Source: Saccharophagus sp. K07
Lineage (GTDB): Bacteria; Pseudomonadota; Gammaproteobacteria; Pseudomonadales; Cellvibrionaceae
Direction: 5' to 3'
Length of the DNA stretch: 64,000 nucleotides
NCBI RefSeq assembly: GCF_014336955.1
Contig: NZ_QRAI01000003.1
Location: 124,001 to 188,000, forward strand
This document shows positions 17,913-27,802 of the stretch, piece by piece (the first letter of the stretch is position 1; the number at the start of each line of letters is the position of its first letter). Under the pieces are notes generated by a model. That model ran no database searches. It was not told where the DNA came from and saw nothing but the letters and a program-made list of their open reading frames with translations. A program made the position numbers and the translations under genes.

Positions 17913-19115
17913 ATGAGCGATAAAGTAGGTGTTATCAATCCTTATGCCCTCGGTGAACTCGTAGCCAAAAAGAATATTCAATGGAATTCAGTCAGCGAAC
18001 CCGAAAAACTTCTCTCTGAAATTCTCAATATCAAGAAAGAAGCCATCTTTGATATAAGGAACCCCATTCTCAACCCAAGTGTAAAAATTGATCTCGACGA
18101 GAAAGTAGCGATCCTCGGAGAAACGGATGCCGAAAATCGGCTGAAAAATTTTTTGCTGGACCGTCAACCTCAGGTAAAAATAGAGCAAGCGATTAGCAGC
18201 TTGCGTTTGCCAACACCAGCTAACGATAAATTGGATGAGGTATTACTGTCCTCCGCCGTTGTCCGATCCGAGTCTAGCGTTCCTTGGAAGCCCGCGGATA
18301 AAGAGTGGTTCGACAAAGGCGATTATTTTGAGGATGTCGCAGAGGTCAATGATCCTATCCAAGGTGCGCTTGGGGATTGCTACTTTATAGCTGCCCTTGC
18401 CTCAGTTGCCTGGGCGAGACCTTACACCATCGTCAACATGGCCAGACCATCCGGTTGGGGCAATGAAGACAGCCCAATCCACAAAATCAGTTTTTATCAG
18501 AACGGAACAGGCTCGCCCCAATCTGTAGAGGTGACAGAAAAGGTTCCAGTAACCAAAACTACCCGCTACTGGATTTACGCACGATCACTGGATTCGACAG
18601 AAATTTGGCCCGCCGTTATGGAAAAAGCTTATGCCAAATGGCGAACGAACAATCTCACTGATTTTCCTAACTACCCGGCGATTTCTGGCGGCGACCCCGC
18701 TTTGGCTTGTGCTCAATTGATTGGCGGTACCAGAACCTACAAAGCCAATGCGAGCACTTCAGCCAATGACTTGTGGAAATTTGTCCGCGCTAATTCAGTA
18801 AGTAAACGCACTGTCAATCCGATGGTGGCATGGACATACCCCAGCCAGCCTTCCGGAACTGACTACATTAGCGCTCGTGTTGTAGCGAACCATGCTTACT
18901 CCGTGTTGGGTTGGGACGATTACAACAATGAACAGTACATCGTTCTGCGAAATCCTTGGGGCACTCACCATGCAACCCTCGATACTCGCTCCGGAACCTG
19001 GTCTGCGCATCATATTTCCTACAATGCTGTCGTGCCACTAAATACCAACGGTGTTTTTGCAATGAAAGCATCCACTTTCAAAAAATACTTTGCCAAACTG
19101 GCTGTAGCGAAATAA
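17913..19115 (+). CDS. Calpain-family (C2) cysteine protease
   Basis: The product from the ATG at 17913 (CGGAG upstream) has 400 residues. The papain-like triad of the calpain family is intact: Cys156 in 'GALGDCYFIAALASVAW', His327 in 'VANHAYSVLGWDD' and Asn347 in 'VLRNPWGTHH'. The first ~130 residues match nothing I know and could be a prodomain or targeting region. There is no signal peptide and no calcium-binding C2 or EF-hand domain. Calpains are uncommon in bacteria. Base composition is lower in G+C than the housekeeping genes to the left, which suggests acquisition. A long hairpin terminator follows. Confidence 0.9.
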   Translation: MSDKVGVINPYALGELVAKKNIQWNSVSEPEKLLSEILNIKKEAIFDIRNPILNPSVKIDLDEKVAILGETDAENRLKNFLLDRQPQVKIEQAISSLRLPTPANDKLDEVLLSSAVVRSESSVPWKPADKEWFDKGDYFEDVAEVNDPIQGALGDCYFIAALASVAWARPYTIVNMARPSGWGNEDSPIHKISFYQNGTGSPQSVEVTEKVPVTKTTRYWIYARSLDSTEIWPAVMEKAYAKWRTNNLTDFPNYPAISGGDPALACAQLIGGTRTYKANASTSANDLWKFVRANSVSKRTVNPMVAWTYPSQPSGTDYISARVVANHAYSVLGWDDYNNEQYIVLRNPWGTHHATLDTRSGTWSAHHISYNAVVPLNTNGVFAMKASTFKKYFAKLAVAK

Positions 19116-19143
19116 AAAACTGAGGAATGGACTCCAACTGCAA

Positions 19144-19186
19144 CGTGGCTTGTGATAGGAATTATCTCAAGCCACGCTTTATTAAT
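19144..19186 (+). terminator. Long-stem terminator after the calpain gene
   Basis: CGTGGCTTG (19144-19152) pairs with CAAGCCACG (19168-19176), and the inner GATA/TATC bases extend the stem. The run CTTTATTAATT follows. It separates the calpain transcript from the next gene. Confidence 0.75.
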
Positions 19187-19235
19187 TAAATATACCAAGG
19201 CAACGTATATTGCTATAGATCTGAGGATAAAAGCC

Positions 19236-19637
19236 ATGTCTCAAGCCATTACCAAAATCCTATACGAATTTAATGATTCCGCCGTTCCTCCGCCCTATCA
19301 TAGAAGTTATAGAATCACAGTAACGCTAGACCAATGTCATTTAATGATTCATGCCTACGGCGAAATTATTCTTGAAAAATTCTGCACCATCGAGCTCGAT
19401 GTTTTTGAGAAGCTTGCAAAGGATGCATTGGCATTACCTATTCAAACATTGCCAAAGGCTGGCGATTCTCCGGTTTCTATTGGTGGATCATCAAGATTAA
19501 TCACCCTGTATTCAGGAAATGAAGTTATTTTTCGGGGAACAGATGGCGCTGACCCAAAATCCCATAGACTGGTATCCTTTGCGCAGGAATTGATGTCTCT
19601 TTGCCCGGACTTTCCTAAAGATTTGGTATCGAATTAA
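19236..19637 (+). CDS. Hypothetical protein downstream of the calpain
   Basis: From the ATG at 19236 ('MSQAITKILYEFND') the product has 133 residues. The longer frame from 19152 would begin inside the terminator hairpin, so it is rejected. No signal peptide or transmembrane helix is visible; the pattern of beta strands ('YRITVTLDQCHLMIHAYG') followed by a helix ('LDVFEKLAKDALAL') and a C-terminal helix resembles small protease-inhibitor folds such as emfourin, which is encoded next to an M4 protease. That resemblance is weak and inferred from layout and position only. Confidence 0.6.
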   Translation: MSQAITKILYEFNDSAVPPPYHRSYRITVTLDQCHLMIHAYGEIILEKFCTIELDVFEKLAKDALALPIQTLPKAGDSPVSIGGSSRLITLYSGNEVIFRGTDGADPKSHRLVSFAQELMSLCPDFPKDLVSN

Positions 19638-19840
19638 AAACGGCTCCCGCAGCCCCCCGCTATATGACCTCGAAGAATGTCATTAATGCTCCGCTACACG
19701 TTCTCTGCCCTTTTGCGCGTAAAAATCTGGCAATCCATGTATTCAACCGTTAAGGTAACGTCCTATTACATAGGTGTTGTCGATTTGGACCGCATTTACG
19801 GCACAATACTCAGTTAAAAAATGTAAAGAGAACGATTGAT

Positions 19841-20962
19841 ATGAGAAAAATAATTTCAGCGGTTTTAACCGTGGCTTCGGTATTAACAGTGGCGGCTTGT
19901 TCCAGCTTAAAATCGGATAAGACTGCTTTTGAGCCGCCAACTGTTTTTGACAACCCGATTATTCGCTACGACACCCAAGACCCCACCAATGAAGTTGGCG
20001 AAATTATTTATACCGCTGATCCTGCCGCTATGGTGTTGGGCGACACCCTGTATCTGTACACCAGCCACGACGAGCAAGCCATAGATGTCAACGATTACCG
20101 GATGTACGACTATCGCTTGTGGACCACCAAGGACTTAGTGAAATGGGAAAACAAAGGCGCGGTTTTGAGTCATGCAGATTTTGCGTGGGCGCGCAGTAGT
20201 GAAGTGACCGGTAATGCCTACGCGGCGCACGTTACCCACAAAAAAGACGCATCAGGAAAATCCAAATATTATTTTTATGTGACCATGGAAGGCGGCCAGC
20301 CGGAATTTGGCTTTGCCATTGGTGTTGCAGTATCCGACAATCCGGAAGGTCCTTTTACCGATCCGCGCGGCATGCCTATGATTGTGCTGGCCGATACCGC
20401 GCAATATAAAGACCATTCCTGGCGCAATATCGACCCCGCCGTATTTATTGATGATGACGGCCGAGCCTACCTGTATTGGGGCAACCGGCAATTATGGTGG
20501 GTGGAATTGGAAAGCGATTTAATCCACTTAAAAGGCGAAAAATATACGCTGGATGCCAACAGCAAAATGGTCAGCCGCGATATGAGCGATGTCAAAATTC
20601 ATACCGTGGATACATTGCCGAATTACGAAGAAGCGCCTTACGTCTCCAAACACAACGGCCTTTATTATTTGGTGTACGCCGCAGGATTTCCGGAGAGCAT
20701 CGGTTACGCCACCAGCACCTCCGCCACCGGTCCCTGGGAATATCGTGGCATTATTATGGACCCCCTGCCCAACACCACCACCATTCATCCGGCGCTGTTC
20801 GACTTTAAAGGCCATACTTTTCTGGCCTATCACGATGCGACCTTGCCCGGCGGCGGCAGCTATCGCCGCTCCACTTGCATAGACCGCGTGTATTTCAATA
20901 GCGACGGCAGCATCCAAAAAATTGTGCCGACTTATAAGCGAAAAGTGACTGAAGAAAAATAA
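19841..20962 (+). CDS. Glycoside hydrolase family 43 lipoprotein
   Basis: The 373-residue product has a lipoprotein signal with lipobox 'LTVAAC' (lipidated Cys20). The rest is a five-bladed beta-propeller GH43 domain, whose relatives release arabinose or xylose from plant polysaccharides. The three acidic catalytic residues can be placed: Asp60 in 'YTADPAAM' (general base), Asp in 'NIDPAVFID' (pKa modulator) and Glu in 'NYEEAPYV' (general acid). No carbohydrate-binding module is present. It probably acts at the outer membrane or in the periplasm. The exact substrate cannot be assigned. Confidence 0.92.
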   Translation: MRKIISAVLTVASVLTVAACSSLKSDKTAFEPPTVFDNPIIRYDTQDPTNEVGEIIYTADPAAMVLGDTLYLYTSHDEQAIDVNDYRMYDYRLWTTKDLVKWENKGAVLSHADFAWARSSEVTGNAYAAHVTHKKDASGKSKYYFYVTMEGGQPEFGFAIGVAVSDNPEGPFTDPRGMPMIVLADTAQYKDHSWRNIDPAVFIDDDGRAYLYWGNRQLWWVELESDLIHLKGEKYTLDANSKMVSRDMSDVKIHTVDTLPNYEEAPYVSKHNGLYYLVYAAGFPESIGYATSTSATGPWEYRGIIMDPLPNTTTIHPALFDFKGHTFLAYHDATLPGGGSYRRSTCIDRVYFNSDGSIQKIVPTYKRKVTEEK

Positions 20963-20971
20963 ATAAAAGGG

Positions 20972-20995
20972 GCCGGCAATTTGCCGGCTTTTTTT
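20972..20995 (+). terminator. Rho-independent terminator of the GH43 gene
   Basis: GCCGGC, AATTT, GCCGGC makes a tight stem followed by seven T residues, ten bases past the GH43 stop. Confidence 0.9.
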
Positions 20996-21188
20996 CATCC
21001 GCTTTGGCAAGCTATGTGCGGAGGATTTTTTGGAGAAGTTTTTCACAAGAATGCGGAGGGGCTGTTGAGGAATTGAGATCTCAAATCTTCTTATGCTTAG
21101 CGTGTTTCAATTTCGCCTTCTTCCCCCGGCGCTTACGTCGACTGCCTGCTACAGCGCTCCTCAATCTGACCCCCTCCCGTTTCTAAGA

Positions 21189-21209
21189 CCCTCTCCCTCT
21201 GGGAGAGGG
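21189..21209. repeat. REP-like hairpin
   Basis: CCCTCTCCC, TCT, GGGAGAGGG is a perfect 9-bp hairpin followed by TTGGGGT. The identical hairpin occurs at 40273-40293, so this is a member of a dispersed REP-like family. Confidence 0.75.
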
Positions 21210-21216
21210 TTGGGGT

Positions 21217-21950
<734 letters not shown>

Positions 21951-21985
21951 GCTGACGACTTTGAGCTGCAATCCGACTTCGCTAC

Positions 21986-22624
21986 TTATAGATCAATAAG
22001 ATCAACCGACTCCACACCCAACTCAGTCAATACTGAAAGCACATCCGAAGCGAACGCTCCATTTGAATCGTCGTCAAAATAAAGCACAAAACTCACCTCC
22101 TCCACAGGCCTTTTAGCAATTCGGGATTCAAGTGCCGCCTTCAGTTTTGAAGGTTCCTTTAACGCAGCACCGTTCACCAAAATCTCACCAGAATGGGCGA
22201 CCATAATCGTGATGACGTTGTCTGCCAGTGGGTCGATCGATTTGTGGTGAACGCCCTTTAATGACAAGGACACGACTTTTTGTTTTGGCAAAAAGAACTG
22301 ATCAAAGTCCGCGCATGACCACGGACGGCCAAGCTCCTTCTCGATATTGGCTTTTATGCTCGCATAATAAGCTGAAAAATCTGCTTTATCGGCGGTCTTT
22401 AATATGTCCTGCAATTTTTTATTGTTAATTGTTTTTTGCTGCTCCAGGATATGGCCGAATATCTGCTGAAGCTCTGCGCCCTGCCCTAATGATGTGAGAG
22501 ATTTAGGGCTGTATAAACCACAATATTGGCTCGCCGCTTTTTCGAAACTGTCATCTGAGCACGCATTGGTGGTAATAAATAATAAGGCGATTATTAAAAA
22601 TTTTCTTTTCATGGCTGCCATCAT
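21986..22624 (-). CDS. Lipoprotein with ExbD/TolR-like C-terminal domain
   Basis: The 212-residue product has a lipoprotein signal ('FLIIALLFITTNAC'). The middle is helical with several Cys residues. The C-terminal ~85 residues ('NVITIMVAHSGEILVNGAAL', 'AALESRIAKRP', 'VSFVLYFDDDSNGAFASDVL', then 'LGVESVDLI') follow the strand-helix layout of the periplasmic domain of ExbD/TolR. No ExbB partner or N-terminal ExbD helix is present. The ATG follows directly after the TAA of the upstream gene, so the two form an operon. Function is unknown; an immunity or partner role is only a possibility. Confidence 0.75.
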   Translation of the reverse strand: MMAAMKRKFLIIALLFITTNACSDDSFEKAASQYCGLYSPKSLTSLGQGAELQQIFGHILEQQKTINNKKLQDILKTADKADFSAYYASIKANIEKELGRPWSCADFDQFFLPKQKVVSLSLKGVHHKSIDPLADNVITIMVAHSGEILVNGAALKEPSKLKAALESRIAKRPVEEVSFVLYFDDDSNGAFASDVLSVLTELGVESVDLIDL

Positions 22625-23707
22625 TTATTTGTTGGTAATCCGCTTGAATTCTGATACGGCTTTCAAAACATTTGTCATGGATGTATAAGCCTTTTCTTTG
22701 TTTTGAGATACTTCCTTGAAAATGCTTGCAGCTTCGTTCTGAGTTAAAGTTACCCCGGTTTCCTTCATCAGCTTAATAAGTGTAGCTGATGGCTTTTGCA
22801 TCGTTGCTGGCTGTGAGGGGTTAACTTGCCGCATTTCTTCCAAAAGGGGCTTATATTGGTCAATCAGAGATTGGATATACGCGTCTGGATACTTAAGTAC
22901 CGAATTGCTGGCCGCTTGAACCAACAATACGCTGACAATCGTCCAAGCACTAAATGGATTCCCATTGGGCATTGCCCATTTGCCAAATATGATGCCTGTT
23001 GTCTGGGCTTGAACCTTTTCATCGGTCGCAATAGCTTTTGGAAGATTCTTTGCTGCCCGCGATGAGTTGTTGACCAGTTCCGCAGTAATCATTTCCCATA
23101 TTTTTTTCTGTAACGTAGGAGCGTAAGTTCCCAGGGTATCAAGCTCCGCAAGCAGCGCTTTAGATAACTTCCTTGATGAATCGGCCACCGCTCGTTTAGA
23201 GGCATATAGATAGGTGACATCTGCACCAGTGACGGTCAACCAAGCTGCCAAACTGACAGTTGAGAACACCCCAAGAATGAAATACATCTCATACTTGACG
23301 ATAGTTTCTATATGGCGAGTGTTTTTCGCGATTTCAGCAGCATCTCTTCGGATGGTTGTATCACCATTAAAAGCCTTCTCTGATTGGATAAACAACCGGT
23401 GGTGTTTTGCCGGCTGTGCAGGATTGATATGGATATAAATAATGGTGTCGCAGCCGACCTCAACCACTAACCTCTTTCCATCAAAGGCTTGATAAACGTT
23501 TCCCGACTGAACGGTAGTTTTGTAGATAACGGCCCCAAAGGGATTTTTTCGTAGATGGACGGACCAATTCGAGGTATCAAGAGGGACGTAAAGATGCTTC
23601 GTAGAGGTAATATCGCGGGGCTCGTCTCCGGGAGAAACCCTATCGGCGCATTGGTACACATCAACTGTATTGTTTGCGACGCTTCCAGGGGGGAATCAAC
23701 TTGTCAT
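22625..23707 (-). pseudogene. Unknown one-TM protein gene with stop at codon 4
   Basis: A good ribosome-binding site (AAGGAGT) precedes ATG 23707, but the frame reads Met-Thr-Ser-TGA and then stays open to 22625 ('FPPGSVANNTVDVYQ' onward). The stop is at 23698-23696. Translation could restart at GTG 23659, giving 344 residues. The product has a beta-rich N-terminal part of about 120 residues, one or two hydrophobic segments ('MYFILGVFSTVSLAAWLTV') and a long helical C-terminal part. I recognise no family. It is coupled to the lipoprotein gene downstream. The early stop may be a real mutation, a sequencing error or a bypassed codon. Confidence 0.65.
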
Positions 23708-23845
23708 CTTTTAACTCCTTGTAAATTGTTGTCCACAATGACGGGCTATCATACTGGTTCTTGGTCCAAGATCAAGGATTGGCAGCTTACCGGATGGGCA
23801 GGAGCCCTTTAGATTGGCCGGCGAGTCAGGGTAGAGGTACTACAA

Positions 23846-23887
23846 GACCCCTCCCAACCTCCCCCTTGCCAGGGGAAGGAGCCTTGA
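23846..23887. repeat. Imperfect REP-like element
   Basis: A 'cccctcccaacctccccc' arm followed by 'aggggaaggag' forms an imperfect hairpin. The similar 'cccctccccaacctcccgc' arm at 35628-35665 indicates a second dispersed repeat type. Nothing else is seen in 23708-23980. Confidence 0.5.
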
Positions 23888-23980
23888 TAAATACCCACCC
23901 CTAAAAATTCGCCACATGCCCTGATTTACGCAACTACGGGTATTGCTGTTGAGATTCTGAATTTATTGTTTTGATGATGC

Positions 23981-25211
23981 TCAGCTTATGGACTGAGCCT
24001 CCATGCCCGCCGATTTACACAAGGGTAGCCATTGGCGATAGGTTCCACAGCGCCACAACCACTCCAAAGGACCGTAGCGAAAATGGCGCAGCCAGATTCC
24101 GCTGATTTTTATCTGCAACAGGATGATCAATAACGCCAGCAGTACAGTTTGCCAATCGTGCAGTTCCCCGAGCAAACCCACGCCAAAACCAAAAAAGAGT
24201 GTTGTGCCGATCAGGCTCTGCAAAATGTAATTGCTCAGGGCGGTGCGGCCGTAAACAGCCAATGCGTTTTTCCATCTTCCTTTAGCGCGGAGAAAAAGCA
24301 GAGCAAAGCCACTGCCGAGCACCAGTGTCATGGCGATATTGAAGTAGTTGTAGAAGGAGAAAGCCAGCACATGACGCCACTGAGTGAATTGCGTCATATC
24401 CGGCATTTTTATGAACGCGATCATCATCAAGACGAAAAAAATCACCGTCAATGCGGACGATATCCATAACACACGTTTCAATTGCGGCCGATAATCCCCG
24501 AGGTTGTGCACAATGCTATGGCGCACCAGCCACATGCCGAGAATAAAATACGCAAGCGTCATATAGGCGCGACCAAAAATGGCGAAAAGAAAATCGAATT
24601 TATGGGCCAATCCCGTGCTTAAATTTTCTTTCACCACGTCGAGGAAAGTGCCGTGCTTTAAAACTTCTACATAGCGAGCCACTTCGGGGGAAGTTGGCGA
24701 GGATTCCCAAGGTAGAAAACTGGCCTTGCCCGCCAGTCCATACACCAACAGCTGGCCGCACCCCAGCATCAGCAATATGATCAAGGTCCATAACCAACGA
24801 TCCGCCACTCTATAGAGCGCCGGCAGTATTAACCCAATCAGCACATAGGCGGTAAGAATATCGCCACGATAAATGGCCGCGTGAAAAATGCCGATGAGCA
24901 ACAGCAGGCTCAAACGCCAGAGAAAACGTTTGGAAAAATCCTTACCGACAACGGCGGCGCGTTCCATCATGATGCCGAAACTGACACCAAACAGCAGCGC
25001 AAACAAGGAGTAGAACTTACCGTACACCAGAATCCAGACAACGCCGCCAGTGATCTGGTCGCCAAGGTCTGGCGTAACCCCCCCAGCCGCCTGCGGGACG
25101 CGGCGCCGCGATAAACTGCCCATACATATGCGCCACCACAATTCCGGCAAGCGCAAATCCCCTGAGCGCATCGACCACCAGCATGCGTTCGACTTTATTG
25201 GACTCGGTCAT
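23981..25211 (-). pseudogene. DUF418 family membrane protein, frameshifted at a G7 tract
   Basis: The first frame starts at ATG 25211 (GGGAG upstream) with 'RMLVVDALRGFALAGIVVAHMYGQF', the opening helix of DUF418-type membrane proteins. The second frame carries the remaining ~350 residues with about ten transmembrane segments ('GKFYSLFALLFGVSFGIMME', 'AYFILGMWLVR', 'GRTALSNYILQSLIG'). They join at a run of seven G residues (plus-strand C7 at 25078-25084); six Gs would restore one 409-residue protein reading 'GGWGVTPDLGDQ'. It may be a true frameshift, a phase-variable switch or a sequence error. The family is of unknown function and often lies near stress genes. Confidence 0.8.
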
Positions 25212-25502
25212 TGAGAACTCCCTGCTGATTTTTGAGATTTTTTCTGGAAATGATGATCGTGCTAAGTAATGGCGGGCACGATATTTTCTTCGTCCATCAG
25301 AACAATTGACATTCTTTGTAAACGATCACGTAAATCTTATTGTTATGTGGACCATCACTGGGCGCCTTTGAAGGGTGTGATGGACCTTTACTGCACCTGT
25401 AGACACGAAATAGAAGCAAAGCATTCTAGCAATGTATTTTCGGGGGATGCGCGGTAAGCCGCAGTTAACGTGAGCTAGCTCATGAATCCGCTTGGCGGCG
25501 GT
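25212..25502. other. Intergenic stretch, nothing recognised
   Basis: This AT-rich gap holds the promoter side of the DUF418 gene and the 3' side of the hybrid kinase. I see no supported gene, RNA or strong hairpin. Confidence 0.4.
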
Positions 25503-27500
25503 TCACGTGGCGGCGCATAGCGATGTAAGAACCTGCTCCAACTCCGCCAGCGTCACGGGTTTTGTTAAATGAAAATCAAACCCCGCTTTTTCCGATTGCC
25601 GGCGATCTTCCGCTGTTCCATATCCTGTGAGTGCGATGAGTTTTACTTGGGAAGCTGTGGCGCGGAAGCGGCGGGCTAGTTCGTAGCCGGTCATATCCGG
25701 TAGGCCGATATCGAGCAATGCCACTTGGGGTTTAAAGGTTTCCTGTTGTTCCAGGCCGTCATTGGCGGAATGCACGGCGAGTGTTTCGTGGCCCAAACAG
25801 GTTAACAGTCGTGCGAGGGAGTCGGCGGCGTCAATGTTGTCGTCGACAATTAACAGGCGACAACTCGTGGCATTTTGGTTTTGTGTTTGCGGTGCCTCGA
25901 CTTTCGGCGGCTCAATCAGTGGAAATCGCAGCGTGAATTGAGCACCGCGGCCAACGCCTTCGCTGGCAGCGCTAAAGGTTCCCGAGTGCATTTGCACCAG
26001 GCGTTTTACAATGGAAAGGCCGATGCCGAGCCCGCCGTGGGAGCGGTCGATGGTGGGATTGGCCTGGGTGAAAAGATCAAAAATGGTGGGCAGCATTTCC
26101 GGTGCTATGCCGAGGCCGCTGTCGGAAATTTCAATCGCCACTTCCTGCGCGGTTTGTGCAACGCGAATTTTTATGTTGCCTCGCGGTGGCGTGTATTTGA
26201 TGGCGTTAACCAGAATATTGCTAAGACACCGCACCAGGCGCTGAATATCGCCCCACACATATAAATCTTCATTAGCGGGAATATATTCCAGTGTGTGTTC
26301 TTTTTCTGCGATTTGCGGCTGCGCGGATTCAAGAGCTATAGCAATGGCTTGATCGATATTCACCGGCGCATTTTTCAGTTCGATAATGCCGCGGGTGATG
26401 CGCGAGACGTCGAGCAAATCATTTACAAGATGGGTCAGCTGGCCGCATTGACGCTGCAAAATTTCGCCGGCTTTTTTAACTTCTTGCGGGCTATTGGCAT
26501 TGCGCATTAATAGCTCGGCCACACTGGCGATGGGCGCCATAGGGTTGCGTAATTCGTGCGCGAGCATGGCGAGAAATTCGTCTTTGCGGCGATCCTGCTC
26601 TTGCAAGCGCTCGTTCGCGCGCACGCTCTCGGTTACGTCGAAGCCGATTACAAAAATGCCGGTGACTTGGTTGTCTTCATTGGTCAACGGTTGATAGGTG
26701 AAGTCAACATAGCGCCGTGTGATTTCGTGTGTTTCTGATATCAGATCCACCGGCACTGCGTGCCCTTGAAAAGGTTTTGCGGATTGAAAAACCTGATCCA
26801 GCAATTCGATAAATCCCTGATCAACCACTTCAGGCAGCGCTTCCTGTACAGGTTTGCCCACCAATGGACGCATGCCAATCAGTTTTAAATAATCCGGATT
26901 GGCATATTCGAAAATATGGTCAGGCCCTCTTAACGTACACATAAACACGGGAGCCAAATCAAACAGCGCCCGCCATTTGGCCTCGGCGGCTTTGGCGCGC
27001 TGCTGATTCATCACTTGTTCGGTGGTTTCCGTACACACCACCAGCACGCCGCCGATGCCATTTTCCGCATTGGGATCGTCGATGGGGCTGTAACTGTAAG
27101 TCCAATAAACGTCTTGCCGAGCACCATGACGGGTGATGGGAACCAGATGGTTCTCGTGCCAGGTGTATCCCCTACCTTCCAGAACCTGTTCAATTTGGTG
27201 ACCAATCAGCGGCCAGATTTCCTGCCAGCATTCCCGGCCCTCCTGACCCAGCGCACTGGGGTGGCGCTCCGGCCCGAGGGAGCGGCTGTAGGCGTCGTTA
27301 TAAAACTGAATCAGCTGCGGCCCCCACCAGATAAACATGGGGTGGCCGGAGGTCAGCATCAAACGGATCACCACTTTTAATGCTTGTGGCCAGTACGCCG
27401 GAGGCCCCAACGGACTCTTGTCCCAATCATAGGCGCGGATAAGCGCACCCATTTCCCCTCCGCCCGCCAGGAAGCCGTCGTCATGCAAGGGTTGAGTCAT
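25503..27500 (-). CDS. Hybrid sensor histidine kinase with PAS domains and receiver
   Basis: The start is uncertain: ATG 27500 is used, while in-frame ATG 27533 and GTG 27548 would add up to 16 residues. Order: a first PAS-like domain opening with 'GEMGALIRAYDWDKSPLG', a second PAS domain ('WRALFDLAPVFMCTL', 'FEYANPDYLKLIG'), HisKA with the phospho-acceptor His in 'LAMLAHELRNPMAPI', HATPase_c ('NAIKYTPPRG', 'DSGLGIAPE', 'GGLGIGLSIV') and a C-terminal receiver with Asp in 'ALLDIGLPD' and Lys in 'LTKPV'. No transmembrane segment is visible, so it senses a cytoplasmic cue. No cognate output protein is adjacent. Confidence 0.93.
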   Translation of the reverse strand: MTQPLHDDGFLAGGGEMGALIRAYDWDKSPLGPPAYWPQALKVVIRLMLTSGHPMFIWWGPQLIQFYNDAYSRSLGPERHPSALGQEGRECWQEIWPLIGHQIEQVLEGRGYTWHENHLVPITRHGARQDVYWTYSYSPIDDPNAENGIGGVLVVCTETTEQVMNQQRAKAAEAKWRALFDLAPVFMCTLRGPDHIFEYANPDYLKLIGMRPLVGKPVQEALPEVVDQGFIELLDQVFQSAKPFQGHAVPVDLISETHEITRRYVDFTYQPLTNEDNQVTGIFVIGFDVTESVRANERLQEQDRRKDEFLAMLAHELRNPMAPIASVAELLMRNANSPQEVKKAGEILQRQCGQLTHLVNDLLDVSRITRGIIELKNAPVNIDQAIAIALESAQPQIAEKEHTLEYIPANEDLYVWGDIQRLVRCLSNILVNAIKYTPPRGNIKIRVAQTAQEVAIEISDSGLGIAPEMLPTIFDLFTQANPTIDRSHGGLGIGLSIVKRLVQMHSGTFSAASEGVGRGAQFTLRFPLIEPPKVEAPQTQNQNATSCRLLIVDDNIDAADSLARLLTCLGHETLAVHSANDGLEQQETFKPQVALLDIGLPDMTGYELARRFRATASQVKLIALTGYGTAEDRRQSEKAGFDFHLTKPVTLAELEQVLTSLCAAT

Positions 27501-27802
27501 AGTCGGGGCCCGAGAGAAAAATAAGTGCCTCATTGTCGGCCCAGACACTTGAATCGTCCAGCGCCAGGCGCAGAGGGTGTGACGCGCCGCGATTAAACCC
27601 GCCCCACCCTGCTCTCATGCACCTGCTTCGGTTCGCCCAACCACAGTGCTCCGTTAAATGTTAGCGCACGCCGTCAACAGACTGATAACACCCAGCGTAA
27701 CGGCTGCTTTGGGCAGGAACTTTATTTGAGTTGTTTTGCGTATTCGATGAGGCCCATTACCGATAAACGTCACTTACCTCTCCGTTTCGACTTTATGAAG
27801 CA

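Noticed and set aside
19152..19235. N-terminal extension of the small gene after the calpain
   Set aside because: The extra codons lie in the calpain terminator hairpin and lack a ribosome-binding site.
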